From: Mesostigma viride
Taxonomy: Eukaryota > Streptophyta > Mesostigmatophyceae > Mesostigmatales > Mesostigmataceae
Direction: 5' to 3'
Length of the DNA: 64,000 nt
Assembly (NCBI GenBank): GCA_009746045.1
Contig: RPFO01000629.1
Coordinates: 124,001-188,000 of the forward strand
In this document: positions 21,541 through 35,100 of the stretch, one piece after another
Layout: each line of letters starts with the position of its first letter
How positions within the stretch are numbered: position 1 is the stretch's first letter
Notes under the pieces: generated by a model
Told to the model about the DNA's origin: nothing
Database searches by the model: none
What the model saw: the letters and a program-made list of their open reading frames with translations, nothing else
Position numbers and translations under genes: made by a program

Positions 21541-23870
21541 CGCATGCCCAAAAGCCTGAAAAACTGACTTTAATGAATATCAAATCCAATGCACATGGGA
21601 ACCATCTAGTGATGATTGGGTACCATAAATAGGATGTTTGAACATTCATAACTCCACTTGTTGGGGGCACTACCCCACCATGCACCGGTGGCGAGCTGAA
21701 AATAGAAAAAGACACCATTTACGAGATATTTTGCCTAGACAAACCACTCATCCAAATGACCTGCCCATACATTCCTGCAAAGTACCCCCACCTTTAAAAA
21801 CTCTGGGCTATTCACATCGTCAAAATAATCACATTTGTTTGAGTTATTAATTTCCCTGCAAAATGGGTACTTTTTTGAGCAAAAAAAAAAAAAACAAATC
21901 ATTAACACATCGAAGTAGGTCATCCATACATTCAAAATTCCACTGAGTGAGGGGAAACACCACCCCGAAGTTTGAGCTCATTCTGACAAGCGTAGCTCAA
22001 GTGATTTATTTTCCTGTGATGCCTCCTGGGCAGACACTAAAAGAGAATTGAGCTAGTGCTGAGCCAAAATGACATGTGTTTTGCCACCCTAGACACCCAA
22101 AAACATGCCCGCTTTGATCACGGAGTGTGAGGAGGATGCAAGGTACGTCATACGCCCCACCCCTCCATCGCCACAGCCAACCTTGAGGCTACCCTTTCCA
22201 ACAAGGCTGGTAGGAAAACATGCCTGAGCAGCATATGTGATGTCTATCTCAGGCTAATGTGTGCTTTTGTGCCAACAACCAAGATGTTCCACCCAATTAC
22301 AGGTTAAAAACCCTTTTCCAAAGTGCCCAACAAGCCGGGCACATGGAGCCTGGAGGACCACACACGCTGTATATAAAGAGAAAAAAAAGCTGAGTTCTTA
22401 TCCAGCAACCCGTGGCTAGCTGCTCTGGCTAGCATTATAAAGGCTATCATTTACTAAGTGGGAAGGGTGAAGAGAACATTGGAACAACCTACCTGATGCA
22501 TGTGCCACCAACGCATTGTGTCCAGCAAAATGTACACTGCCTCCTTTCTAACAAGCATGAGTAACTTTCTTTAGGAGGCAGGTGCCAGCTCGCCAGTGTC
22601 TGGCGACCATGATGCCGCTGCTTAGGTAGACCTTGTGAATTTCCTCTAACACAACTGCCTAAAAGCAAAAGAAATTTCAGAGAAGCATGGAAACAAAAGC
22701 AGGACACCTTCCCGACCGGTTGTGGGCAACGCGCTGCAGCAAGCCAGCCACGTCACAGACGAACTTGCTAAAAAACATCCGGGAGTCTAACGATGCAGCG
22801 CCAGGACCCGCAGTTTCATGGCAGCAGCTGGCCGGAACGAAGGCAAAAAGCTTACGTTTAAGGAGCTAAGAAAGCAGGAAAACGCTAGCTGAAGACGTTT
22901 AATACAACGTACCATAACGGGCATTTTTCCGTTCCCTGCGCACACGAAAGGCCAGCCTTTCGTGGAGAGTTCAGGCGCCCATCGCACAGGCCTAATGTTA
23001 TCTTACCGCAAAATGACCGGAAAGGTAAAGATCGCAGCAGGAATTTTTACGCATTTTGAAACATCATTAAACTAGTTTCCCTTACGACCATCAAATCTGA
23101 TAACACTCCACAATCACAGCCGCAGGCATTCATTATACTTTATTCATTATACTTTATTCATTATACTTTATTCATTATACTTTATTCATTATACTTTATT
23201 CATCCTGACAGAAATTCAGGTCCAAACCCCCTGCCGATGGTAAAGAAAAGAAGCCAGCGACATTGTATATCGCAACCATCCCGCATTAAAATAGAATCAG
23301 TAACTAATCTTCTCCAACAATCGAGCATTTTTTCTGCTTTCCGCGAGCCAGATTTGTCACGTTTCATCTAAAAGCAGTCGCCATGGCCACTTCCGCAAGG
23401 GGTGCGTGCACCGTGCACCCACTTTTCATGGTGCGGAGGGTGCCGCGGAATTTATTTGGCATGGAAAAAATTTGCTGCGCCGAGTCCCCTTAATTTTGTC
23501 TGGGTAATGTTCGAGCGAGACCAGACATTAATTCAAGGAAAGTGCTACACAAGAACAGGGTGATGAGCACCAAGTTTCAGGGTCGTGAAAGCATACTTGA
23601 CATTCACAGGCAATGTTTAGGCTCAAAGCTCTATTCTAGAATCCTGATGGTGTGGACAAACAAGTGAACCCCACCCTTGTCACTCGATCAAAGTCATGCA
23701 TCCTTTGTAATGGTAACAAGGGTTCTCGGGATCATTGAAACCCTAACATCCGCGCTGGCTGTCTCTTTACCTTACTTCTAGTTCATGGGTAGTCACCTAA
23801 ATGTGTATGCTCAGGAGCCAAGCAAGGTAGTGATTGCGCCACTGCCATCAGGAGCATGCTCCTGCTGCAA
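21541..23870. other. No gene recognised; contains a 14-bp tandem repeat
   Basis: Mostly AT-rich intergenic sequence downstream of the minus-strand gene. At 23128-23206 TTCATTATACTTTA repeats about 5.5 times. No convincing exon or RNA gene. Confidence 0.35.
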
Positions 23871-23875
23871 GGAAA

Positions 23876-24270
23876 GGTCGGTCGGTCGGTCGGTCGGTCG
23901 GTCGGTCGGTCGGTCGGTCGGTCGGTCGGTCGGTCGGTCGGTCGGTCGGTCGGTCGGTCGGTCGGTCGGTCGGTCGGTCGGTCGGTCGGTCGGTCGGTCG
24001 GTCGGTCGGTCGGTCGGTCGGTCGGTCGGTCGGTCGGTCGGTCGGTCGGTCGGTCGGTCGGTCGGTCGGTCGGTCGGTCGGTCGGTCGGTCGGTCGGTCG
24101 GTCGGTAGGTCGGTTGGGTTGGATGGTTGGTTGGTTGGTCGGTGGTAGGTAGGTAGGTTGGTTGGGTTGTATGGTTGGTTGGTTGGTCGGTGGGTTGGTT
24201 GGCTGGTTGATTGGTTGATTGGTTGATTGGTTGGTTGGTTGGTTGGTTAAACAGGTAGGTAAGTGCGTAG
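23876..24270. repeat. GGTC microsatellite grading into GGTT/GGTA repeats
   Basis: About 58 perfect GGTC units to about 24108, followed by 160 bp of mixed GGTT, GGTA, GATT and TAGG tetramers. It lies just past the 3' end of the minus-strand gene. The Ser-Val-Gly-Arg and Pro-Thr-Asp-Arg frames are artefacts. Confidence 0.95.
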
Positions 24271-24369
24271 ATAGGTAGGTTGATTCGTCTGTTGGTTGGA
24301 TGCATGCCTGGTGGGGTGTGGGTATGTGCTCGCCACAATGCGACGCAATGCAGCGAAGAAACTACCGGG

Positions 24370-27300
24370 TCAAAAGCCATTATTTCTTGGCCTGAAAGGC
24401 CCCACGGATCTCTTGCAACTTGACTTGGCCTTTGTCTGAAACCACACCATGTAGGGCCACTTTGTAATGAGCGATACGTCGACAAGAAATATGATGACCT
24501 CCACCCATGTGCACAGCAGGGTTGTACGGTATGCATCCAGCAGGCTTGCCACGGTGAGGAAACCGTGAGTGACACCATCCAAGCGCCGTGCAGAGAATGC
24601 AGGGAGTGGTGGGTGACAGCCTGCCACACAAGCATCTGGCCAGGGCGTCATGATTCAACCTATTGTACGTGCATGTGCGGGACGCAGGCTCCAAGGGCGT
24701 GAGGCTACAGCACATTCGCAGGACGAATGTGGTTGTGTCCTCACCAGGGTCCTTGGGATCAGCTCGCGGATCGGGTCCTCGTCCCTCTTCTTCTTCAGAA
24801 ACTCGATGCCTGACTCCACCTCTCCCTTAGTCCGCTGTAAGAATGAGCAACACAGCCACGGGGCAGGTTGACAGGTGTCATCCACGCCAGCACACAATAC
24901 CAGAAACGAGGGCAGCACAACCTTTTGAGAGGGATGCACTACGGAGCTACATGCAAGCACAACAGTGTGTGTGAGCCCCTGATGGTAGCATGTCGTCAAG
25001 CAAAAAGACAGAACATTATGATTGGCTGGCACAACCGTAGGACACATGCCACCCCATCAAGTTCTGCTCTCCAACAAAACGGCCAGGCCTTCTCGTCATA
25101 GCAACGTCCAAACTTAACCGGTGCGGTGCCGTATCATGGCGGGGCAGAGGCACGTGACATGTGAAGAGAGTTTGGGAGTCCTACTCGATGTTGCCCTGCC
25201 AGCACATCACCCACCCGCTAGCGGCACGGTGCACCACACGCGTGGCCACACGACCCACCCAGGGACCCTGCTGCCACCAAGATTGTCCGCGCATAAGCAC
25301 AGCAGCGAGAATGACGCCCGGTTCCGCCAGCGCTGCTGCATCTGCCCTGCCAGCAAGGCACCCCATCTATGTGCGTGTACACATCTACGCCCGCATGCGG
25401 TGGGGGCGTGCACATGCTCCCATGCGCATGCGTGTGCCCACCCACGCGTGACACGGCCACCCGTTTACAACCACACATGCCCACATGAGTGCGCGTGTGC
25501 GGCCACCCACCAGGTACAGCTCGTGGCAGGCGTCCTTGTCCGCCAGCATCTTGCGCTTGTCCAGGTTCGCCGTGAATATGGGCTTGCCTGCAGGGACGGC
25601 AGGGTGCACGCAGCCACTAGGGGGGGTTGTTAGTGGCCTAGGTGTACATCATCCATACGCCAAGGCACGCCGGCAGTCCACCGCATACCAAGCATAGTGG
25701 CCATCTGCATCTAGAATTGCATTTAGCATGTCCATTTAGTTCGACTAAAAGCAAAGAAAAAGTGAGCCTGCCAGAATCAGGCACATGTGCTTGCCAGCTC
25801 AGAGAGAGGCCTGATTGCCACCCTTCTCAAAAGGAGGGAAACCAGCTTGGCAGCGGCGCCCTAGCTGCTGCTTAGAGGGGGCAAAGGAAGCACAAGTAGT
25901 GGTGGCCTTGTGGCACCGCCCAACGAGACAGAACGGCCGGATCAACGATGGGCCCATGGTGTCATGCTGGGTGACCGCCCCTCAAGGAACACCTAGTATC
26001 CGCAACGTCCACGAATTCAATCTTTTTCATTCGCTGGCTGCGCCCTCCAGAAAACATCACCTTGGCCATCTCTTCCCGATGGCTGAGACCGTTCTGTCAG
26101 GTTCAGGACATGCATGTAGCCAGAAAACCAGTTGCTCCAACCAGGGACCGTGCACTCGTCTGCGCGAAACAATGTGGCTGGCTTGGCCAAGATGAGGCGA
26201 ACGTTCCCCAGGCCGCATGCCATGGACCATCAGCAGCTACGGCTCTGTGGTGTCCACTCACCAAAGGAGAAGGAGAGGGTGTCCGATCACCAAAGAAGAA
26301 GGAGAGGGTGTCCGCTCACCAAAGGAGGAGACGGTGTCCGATCACCAAAAGAGAAGGAGAGGGTATCTGATCACCAAAGAAGAAGGAGAGGGTGTCCGCT
26401 CACCAAAGGAGGAGACGGTGTCCGATCACCAAAAGAGAAGGAGAGGGTATCTGATCACCAAAGAAGAAGGAGAGGGTGTCCGATCACCAAAGGAGAAGGG
26501 GAGAGTGTCCGCTCAACAAAGGAGAAGGAAAGGGTGTCCGCTCACCAAAGGAGAAGTAGAGCCGTTCGGGGCGCGGCAGCAGTCCGGTCCCGGTGGCCAG
26601 CGAGGGGATGTCGCCCTCGGTGATGCCTGCAGGGGCAACCCCATGGGTTTGTGCGGCCACGCACCCATCCATCATAGCAGGCAGGCACGGCACAGCACGG
26701 CATGGAAGCACAGATGTAGAGCAATGCCAAGTTCTGGTGGAGGCGAATGGTCAGCCTGGCTGGGCCGGGTGGCCAGACGCCAAAAGTGGGTGTCAAATGA
26801 GCGAAGAGCTACCCAAGCCCAGACACGTGCATTGCGTGGGGGAAGCAGGGGAAGAGAATGGCATGCCACGAGCAGGTGCCACGCATGGCCTGACGCTGGT
26901 CACCCGTAGGATGCGCAACCTACTCGGGAACAGGAGCCAGCGCATGGAGATGCAGCTGTACTACGAGCACAAAAAGGAAAAAAATGAAAAGGTCAATACT
27001 GCTGGGAACATAAAACATTAAAGAAACCGGGACCACTTGCTGCTTTGGCAGGAATCGAGCGCCCTTGCACATCATGATACCGAAAATATGAAATGCAACA
27101 GGCAAGCTTCCACATCCCATGTACCCACACGTACGTTGAACATGGAATATGCTGCGGTGCAGACGCGAGCCATAGCCAGACTAGCCCGCGTATCCCACTG
27201 TGGGCTGCAGCCAGCAGAGCCAGGTTGGAGTAGGGGAACCCGGCTGCCGAGGGCACAGTGCCCACTGACACAACATGAGAAGTGATGACGGAGCCTTGTG

Positions 27301-29082
27301 GAGGCTTCATGGCCATGGACAGAGAGGGGCGTCCCCTTGGGCTACAATCTGCGTGGGCATGCATGAGACCACAGTTTCGGAGGCAAGCGATCCACTCACC
27401 GGTGGCGGCCATGGCCTGCTTGAGTGGGCCTCCCAGCGGCGAGTTGAGCACATCGCTGCAATAAGGGGGGCGATCATAGACATTGGCCATGGCAAGCACC
27501 GCAGCCAGCCAGGCATCCAGGTGGACCATGTTGTGATGGGTGACGGTGGAGTGTCAGGATGCTGACGCCCACATGCAACGCAGCTACGCGCCTTGACACG
27601 CACACATACACACACCTGTACCCATGCCACGCGCATGCAACATAGCAGACATGACAAGGCCTCAAAACCTTGCTGCCAGAGCCCAGGCTAGCTTCTGGGG
27701 CGTATCGCCCGCTCTGCCAGCCTTATTGCGAACCACCACGGACACGTTACAGCCATGCCGGCCTGTACATGTTGCGCGCGTCGCGCATGTACAAGTTTCA
27801 GGAAGGCAAGGTGTGACAGTTACTGCAGGGGCTACTGCAGGGGCTACTGCAGGGGCTACTATAGGGGCTACCAAATGGACTTTGGTTGTCGCAAAACCGC
27901 AAAAACACCAGAGCCCAGTCCACCAAACTGGGGTGGCAGCGCTGCCCTCAGAGAGGCCGGTGCAGGCAAACGAGGCAGCAACAGAGCGATGGCAAACGCC
28001 ACCACGTTTTCATGGGGTGTTGGCGGCATCTTGTCGGCCGCGGGTAAGCTGCGCCCAGCTCTCCCTCCCTCTCTCCCCCCCACCACCACCACCACTTTCT
28101 TGCCTCCTTGAGAGTGTGCGCGTGCGTGCGGCGCCCACCTTGGGTCCAGCAGAATGTCGAACGCGTCCTCTACGCCCACCGCCGAGAAGGGGATGATGGT
28201 GCAACCGAAGCGGATCGCCAGCCGCACAAAGTCCGTGTCCTCCTTCCACATCAGCTTGTAGCGCTCGCCGCGGCGCTTGGCCACCTGGCGCGATGTCAGC
28301 GCATGACAGGGACGACGCCACATGACGCCAGGCCGGTACACACGATGACCATGCCATACACCGCAGGTGGAATCAGCAGGGCATCCAAACAGGGATGGAT
28401 AGTCGGATAAGCGATGCCACAGGCAAGCCTCATTGCTCGTATAAAATCGCTGGGATGCCACCTTGTTGGCCACCCAGCCAGGAAATGAAATCTACCTCCG
28501 TCGTCCTCCCCTCGGCAAGCCAGCAGGCCAGCCACCTTAGACTCCCTACCAAAGAGAAAGGGTGTTGCGACCCCTGGCAACAGCAGTAGGAGCACTTGGT
28601 ATATGCTGCAACAAAACGCACGTGTGATGGCACTTATAATACCCACGCATGCTGCAGCCAGGGTGCAGGCGGCAACTGGTTGCGAGGAAACAGGCCACAG
28701 GCGTCACCTACCTCCCTGGCCCCCCCTGGGAAGAGCAGCACGGCCTGCCCCTCCATCATGAGGCGGTAGCAGTTGCGCGGCGTGGCGAGGATGGCGCCGT
28801 ATCGCTTGAACGTGGACGCGAGCGGTGAGCTGAAGTGGATCGGGTGCGCTAGGCCACGCAGCGCGATGCCGCGGCGTTTCTGCAGCTCGTACATCATCAG
28901 AGGCCTGTGACAAAGATGTGCATGCCAAGAGCAAGCAGAAACAAGCACACATCAGTAGAGGCATGCGGTCCGCATCCATAGACAGGGCATACAAGCACAC
29001 AGCACGCAAGCACACACACACACATCATCAGCGGTCTGCGGTTCACAAATGTGCATACCCAGACGCGAGCACACAGCATTCA

Positions 29083-29155
<73 letters not shown>

Positions 29156-32100
29156 CAACAGCAACAGCAACCTCCGGCATGCAGACACGTACATGTTATA
29201 GTACGAATTTATAGCGGCCCTGCCCCCCCCCCCCATGACATGCAAGTGCAAGGATGCAACACATCACCAAGACGTCCGATGTCACCAGTTGGGTTGGGTA
29301 ACCAGGGCGGTGGTGGGTATGCGGGGAATAAGGATGCTAAGGCAGGGGCCAGGGGAAAACAAAAAGTGAGCCTGCTGGATCAACTGGTCAATAAGAGCCT
29401 AAAAATGTCAGATTAATATGTAGTGGGGCATAAAAGTAATGTCAAAACTAGCAGTCATGACCAAATGTCCAACTCCTAGTAGCCCTACAAGCACATTATA
29501 TACCCCTCAGTAAACAAGCCAGATGTGCATCAATTTGGCGGTAAGTCTGCTGCGCTACTTGCTGTCTGCCTGGACAAGGCTAGCCAAGTCGCTAACCCAT
29601 TCACGCCGGCATCAGTAGGTCACAAGCACACAGGCAATTGTCAGCAGGCGGCGTGCAGGAGACCTGAAAGCCAGCCACTGAGCCGGGTGGGCATGGACTC
29701 ACATGTCGTAGATGCCAAAGATGGTGTGGTTGCCCACAAACAGGAGCGGGCTGTCGTTGGGGATGTTCTCAATGCCTGCGCATCGCGAGCCACACGACAG
29801 AGCAGCGTGGGATTGATGGAGGATGAGGTTTATGAGAGACACACCGGCACGAGGACACACAGGATGAACCGAGGCTTCTCAGAGGGATGCGACTGGTATG
29901 GTGGCAGATGGCGGCAACAAGCGCAGCTGCAGAGGGCCAGCCAGCCCTGTGCTAACATCCATATAACTGCAAGTGTGCTGCAGGGCTAAGCATGCCGTTC
30001 CCCATCATCACACAGTACAAGGGCAAGCAGTCGTCACACAAACGGACACTACACAGGCACGACATCCACCGTGATGGCCCCCGGGTGCATCTTGTCATGG
30101 GAAGTTTTTGCTAACTTCGACACTGGATGCAGCATCCCTGGGTGCAGCCTCCACCCTGGGTGCACCCAGTCAGGCCCATGACCTCTATTTCCAAAGGGTC
30201 ATGCGGCTGACCACATAATGTCCTCAATGCTCCATCGAGTCCAAAACATAAATGCCGTCCCAAAGCTGCCTACTCAAGGCAGAGCCCCTTGCTCTCTATG
30301 GATGATAAACACTACCTGCAGCACCGAGTACCTACATCGCTATCAGGGGAACCCTCACAAAGCACCCGCAGACACAGCGCCCTTGCCACCCCGCGCCGCC
30401 GTTTTCCTCATCCACTGCGACACCCAACCCACTCGCCACCTGTCCACACGCAGGCCATGCGCCACCTGTCCTCTCTCACCGTAGTACTCGGGCCGCGTGA
30501 GCCAGTTCCATAGCCGATACTGCGGCATGTCGTGCAGCATGCGGCGCAGCGCGTCCCCCACGCGCGCGGCGGTGGTGTCGTCCTCCTCCTCCTCCTCGGC
30601 CAGCTGCGCGTCCAGCGCCCGCATGCGCGCCGCCACCGCCGCCGTGTCCCCGCTGACGTCTGCCAGCATCCAGCCGGCCAGGTCCAGCGACGCGGCCAGC
30701 GAGGAGGGGTCGTTGATGTCGCCGCTGAACGCCGCAATGCAGGGGGAGAGTGTGGGGCCGGTGATGGCCGTGCGACGGAGGCCCGCGGTGCCAGGCAACG
30801 AGGGGCCGCCGCACACACGCATGGGGGTGGCAAACGCGTGAGGGGAATGCAGGCGCAACGCGTCACAAGGTGCGGGATATGCAAGCGTGGCTAGTGGGGA
30901 CAGCAGGCGGGCACAACCTGCATGGCCAATGCGGGCAGCAGGCGGGCACAACTTACGTGGCCAATGCGGGCAGCAAGCGGTCGGGTCGCTGGGGCACTGC
31001 CTCCAGCAGTGTGCCGCGCGCCGCGTGGGTGTAGGCTGGGCGTGTGGGAGGCCGCCAGGTCAGTGAGGTGCTGTTGAGGGGTGGAGGGATGGGGGTTGGG
31101 GGAGGGGCACAGGCGCAGCGGGGCCGGGGCCAGGGAGGGGCAGTTCCAGCCGCCATGGCATGGTCGCGACAAAGACCATGGCATGCGATGGTTAGCCACA
31201 GACGGGAGTGGGTTGCAGCCAACACAGGAAGAAGATGCAGGGACCTGATAAGCATCCCTGCTGGTAGCTACGCCAAGATTTCAAAGAGTCGATGCCACGG
31301 AGGCTCCACAGCGGTTATCAACCCCCCTTGCAAGGGGTACCCTAGCGGCCCCATCATGCAGGTTAATGACCGATGCATGCGTGTTGTCAACCAGGCAAGG
31401 CCTTCATCCGGTGTGCGTGGCTGCCGCACTCGTTGCACAATAATGGCATCACACAACGCAGCGCCTATGCTCTTCCACCCACGCGCACAATGCCCCACAT
31501 GTCAAGCAACAAGCATGGCCCAGCCCCTGCTTCCCCCTTGCCCCCCCCCCGCTCGCATGCACCTGTTCTCCTCAAGCGGCAACATGCCGGACCCCTCAAT
31601 CAGCGAGACCAGGTCCACCCCCTCCTCCAGCAGCGCCGCGTGCCCTGAGGACGGCAGGATGCGGCACACGGCGTTGCGCATCTGCGCGGCCAGCCGCTCG
31701 TGCTCATCCACCGATGGCAGCAGCCGGTCGCGCCCGCTGGCCACCAGTAGCACACGCGCGGTTACGCCTGCTAGTGCCGCGTCGCTCACGCTGTACTCGC
31801 GCATCAGCGTCAGGCGGTGGACGACCGTGTCCTGGGTAAGGGGAGGGAGAGGGGGGTTGGGAGGGGCGGGGTGAAAGTAGGGGAAGGAGGAAGGGGGCGG
31901 AATGGGGGCTGAAAGAGCACAAAGTCAGGAGGTGGAGAAGGGCAAGCTGTTTTTCATGCCTGTGGCTGCAGCTGATTAGAGAAACACCCGCCCATGCCAA
32001 CAGTGGTCCATGCCGCCACATTCAGGGCATACTGTTTCCATCCACGATAGCAGTCGTGCTCAAGTCGAAAATAAGTGCCGGGCTCACCAGTCTAGAGGAA

Positions 32101-35100
32101 AACAGTTTCTCAAAAGCCCTGGTCTCAATGCCATGGTCCCCACAGGTCACAGCAAGTAAGAGCCCTACCAACGAGAAACCTATCTGTCGAGTTCACCTCC
32201 ATATCTCCATACAACATAAGATACATACAATTTACACATGGCCGCACCCACCTTGGGCACAACTTCGGTGCTGAAGGGCGGCACGATGAGCGCGCGGTTC
32301 ACTTCCGCCAGTCGCCTCCAGTCAGACAAGAAGGGTGCCAGCGCAAAGGAGGAGACGCCCAGCAGGCCCGCAGGCAGGAATGGCATCTGCCGGGCAAGGG
32401 TATGCGTGCAGTGGTGGTGGTGGTGGTGGTGGTGGTGGTGGTGAGACCAGGCCAGAAAGGTGTACCATGTGGCCATTCATGTCAATCGCACGACTACTAC
32501 AGGACAGGCAGAGTCAAGGGCTGTATCCTGAAGATACGACGGCGTTGGGGCCGATGATGATGAAAGCGTCGCATCGGCGCGTCCCTGCCCGTATATATGC
32601 GAGCACATACGCACTCTCATCGCGAGCACATACGCACTCTCATCGCGAGCACATACGCACTCTCATCGCGAGCACATACGCACTCTCATCGCTCATACGC
32701 CACAACACATGGTTCGGGAACACGTCGATGAACCAACACAGCCCTGGCCACATGTTCATGGGGCAGTTGCCTGCCCCATCACCAAGGAATGAGGGCCAAC
32801 TAAGCTTGCAGGCGGCAGCGGCAAACATACTTGCTGTGGCAAGTGCTTCCATGGATAGGGCGACGAATAACGAGATATACAAATTGGGATTACCGAGTGA
32901 TGATTGCGTTGGGGAGCAAAGCGAAGCAGAGAGCACATGCCCACCCGTTATGACCGCAATCTATGAGAAACGCGGCGAGCAGGCAAAACCAAGGGCCTTC
33001 CTTGCGGCCCGCCCTCAGGGCCTGCCCTTTATGCCCGATCTCGCGTGCCTCACCAGAGCGGATCCAGTGGAGAGCAGCGGGTGCCGCCCAAACGAGCTGG
33101 CGCTGTTCACGATGACAAGTGTCTGCGCACTCTCCGCGTGGCGGTAGCCCAGCTCCAGCAGCAGGGGGCCGCTGAAGGACTCGCCGCACACGGTCACGTG
33201 GCCGCCTCGCTCGCCGCACAGCGAGGCTGCAACACGCGCCTCACGCTCCTTGTCAATCTCCAGCGCCACGCTGCGGAGTTGGCGGTGCGTGGTATGCCAG
33301 CAACAATGAAGGCCAGCAGCAAATGGACGCCAGCAGCAAATGGATGCCAGCAGTACGTGGCAGCAGAGCACAATATGCCAGCAGCGCGTGGCATGTCATC
33401 ACAGCAAGGAGCACCGCGTCCGTGAGCAATAACGCGGAGAGGAAGATCCGGCACCACCGGGCCATCATGTGGGAAAGCCGTGATGAGACGCGAGGCAAGG
33501 TGCCCGGTGACCACGCGAGCGCCTAACGAATAGGCGTGCCAGGTCGGGCGCTACCCACACGGCCGCGAACGAGGTTCGGGTGTGAAACTTGCACTGGTGG
33601 TCAAGGATAACGATAGATAATCTCCGTGCGACGGTGTGAAGTGCTACTTGGCCGGCAATTTTAAATGCATCCGGTTGAGAGGGGGCCGCTCTGCCAGCCA
33701 AGGTGCAGCAAGCTGCTGCGGCAGATCACACACAGAAATATGGCAATGATGAAAAATGCCGACATTAAGCGTCGGCATGCAGTGGTCACAATAGCAGAAG
33801 CCTGCGTGTGCTGCACACCCAAGCATGTCATGCCTCGCAGGAATGAGCCATGCCACACCCACGCCCCCACACTGCCCCCACCTCTTTGCCTGCACACCAA
33901 TTCAGCAAATACTGCAAACTACACTTGCATATATCAAGAAAATTTTCTGTACATTGCTGGTGCATGGCTGTGCGCGTTGACCAAATGACGCCCTCATTAT
34001 ATCGGGCTATTCCTTTCACGCGCCCGCACCCACATGTTTGCCAGCTCCGCATAGGAGGATCGGTCGGATGACGGCACAGCCAGGCAGCGCACGTCGTACA
34101 CCTGCGACAGCCGGTCCAGCTGCGAGCGGATGAGCAGGCCCTGGGAACGGCAGCGCCAGGGACCAGGGGAGAGTGGGCCACCCACCACGCACGGTGCACC
34201 AAGGAAACGATGCACCAAGGGAACAGGCACAGGTATGGTGGGGTGTCAGGCAGGCTCATGGACAAATGACAGAATGGCCCGTACACATGGGAGCAGCGCA
34301 CACACATGTATGGAAATGAGTGAGTTGATGATGAGGGGCTGGCAGTGAGGCTAGGCATGCCGGCTGGTATCAACGAGACAAGCAGGCCAGGCATGCCTGC
34401 TGGTATCAACGGGACAACCAGGCCAGGCATGCCTGCTGGTATCAACGGGACAACCAGGCCAGGCATGCCTGCTGGTGTCAATGAGACAACCAGGCGAGGC
34501 ATGCCTGCTGGTATCAACGAGACAACCAGGTTAGGCACGCCTGCTGGTATCAACGGGACAACCAGGCTAGGCATGCCTGCTGGTATCAACAAGACAACCA
34601 GGCCAGGCATGCCTGCTGGTATCAACGAGACAACCAAGCTAGGCATGCCTGCTGGTACCAACGGGACAACCAGGCCAGGCATGCCTGCTGGTGTCAACAA
34701 GACAACCAAGCTAGGCATGCCTGCTGGTACCAACGGGACAACCAGGCCAGGCATGCCTGCTGGTGTCAACAAGACAACCAAGCTAGGCATGCCTAGTATT
34801 ATGTCTGTTAGCAACATTCAAAAGAGCCCACCACCCAGAAAGGTGCCTCAAACTGACTACAATGGCAGCCGACCACGCTGGCAACGCGTGGACGATAAGC
34901 ATGCTACCGATGCCACGTATTCGACCCTTACCGCACGCTGCCGATGCCGCGTATTCGACCCTTACCGCACGCTGCCGATGCCACGTATTCTACCCTTACA
35001 GCAGGCAACATGAGAACAGGGCATGCTGCGGGGCTGCAGACAGCATGGCTGGATTTGCATGCAAGGACAACGACACCCACACACCCATGCGTGGGTCAAC

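Noticed and set aside
22489-22707. Possible minus-strand exon (segments reading VLEEIHKVYLSSGIM and EAVYILLDTMRWWHMHQ before a GTAGGT donor)
   Set aside because: The frame is broken between the two segments, no family is recognised and no partner exons were found.
30957-31035. Confident phase for PES-like exon 7
   Set aside because: The frame that fits exon 8 (THAARGTLLEAVPQRPDRLL) needs one base from exon 6, which offers two; a missing microexon, a sequence error or a wrong border cannot be told apart here.
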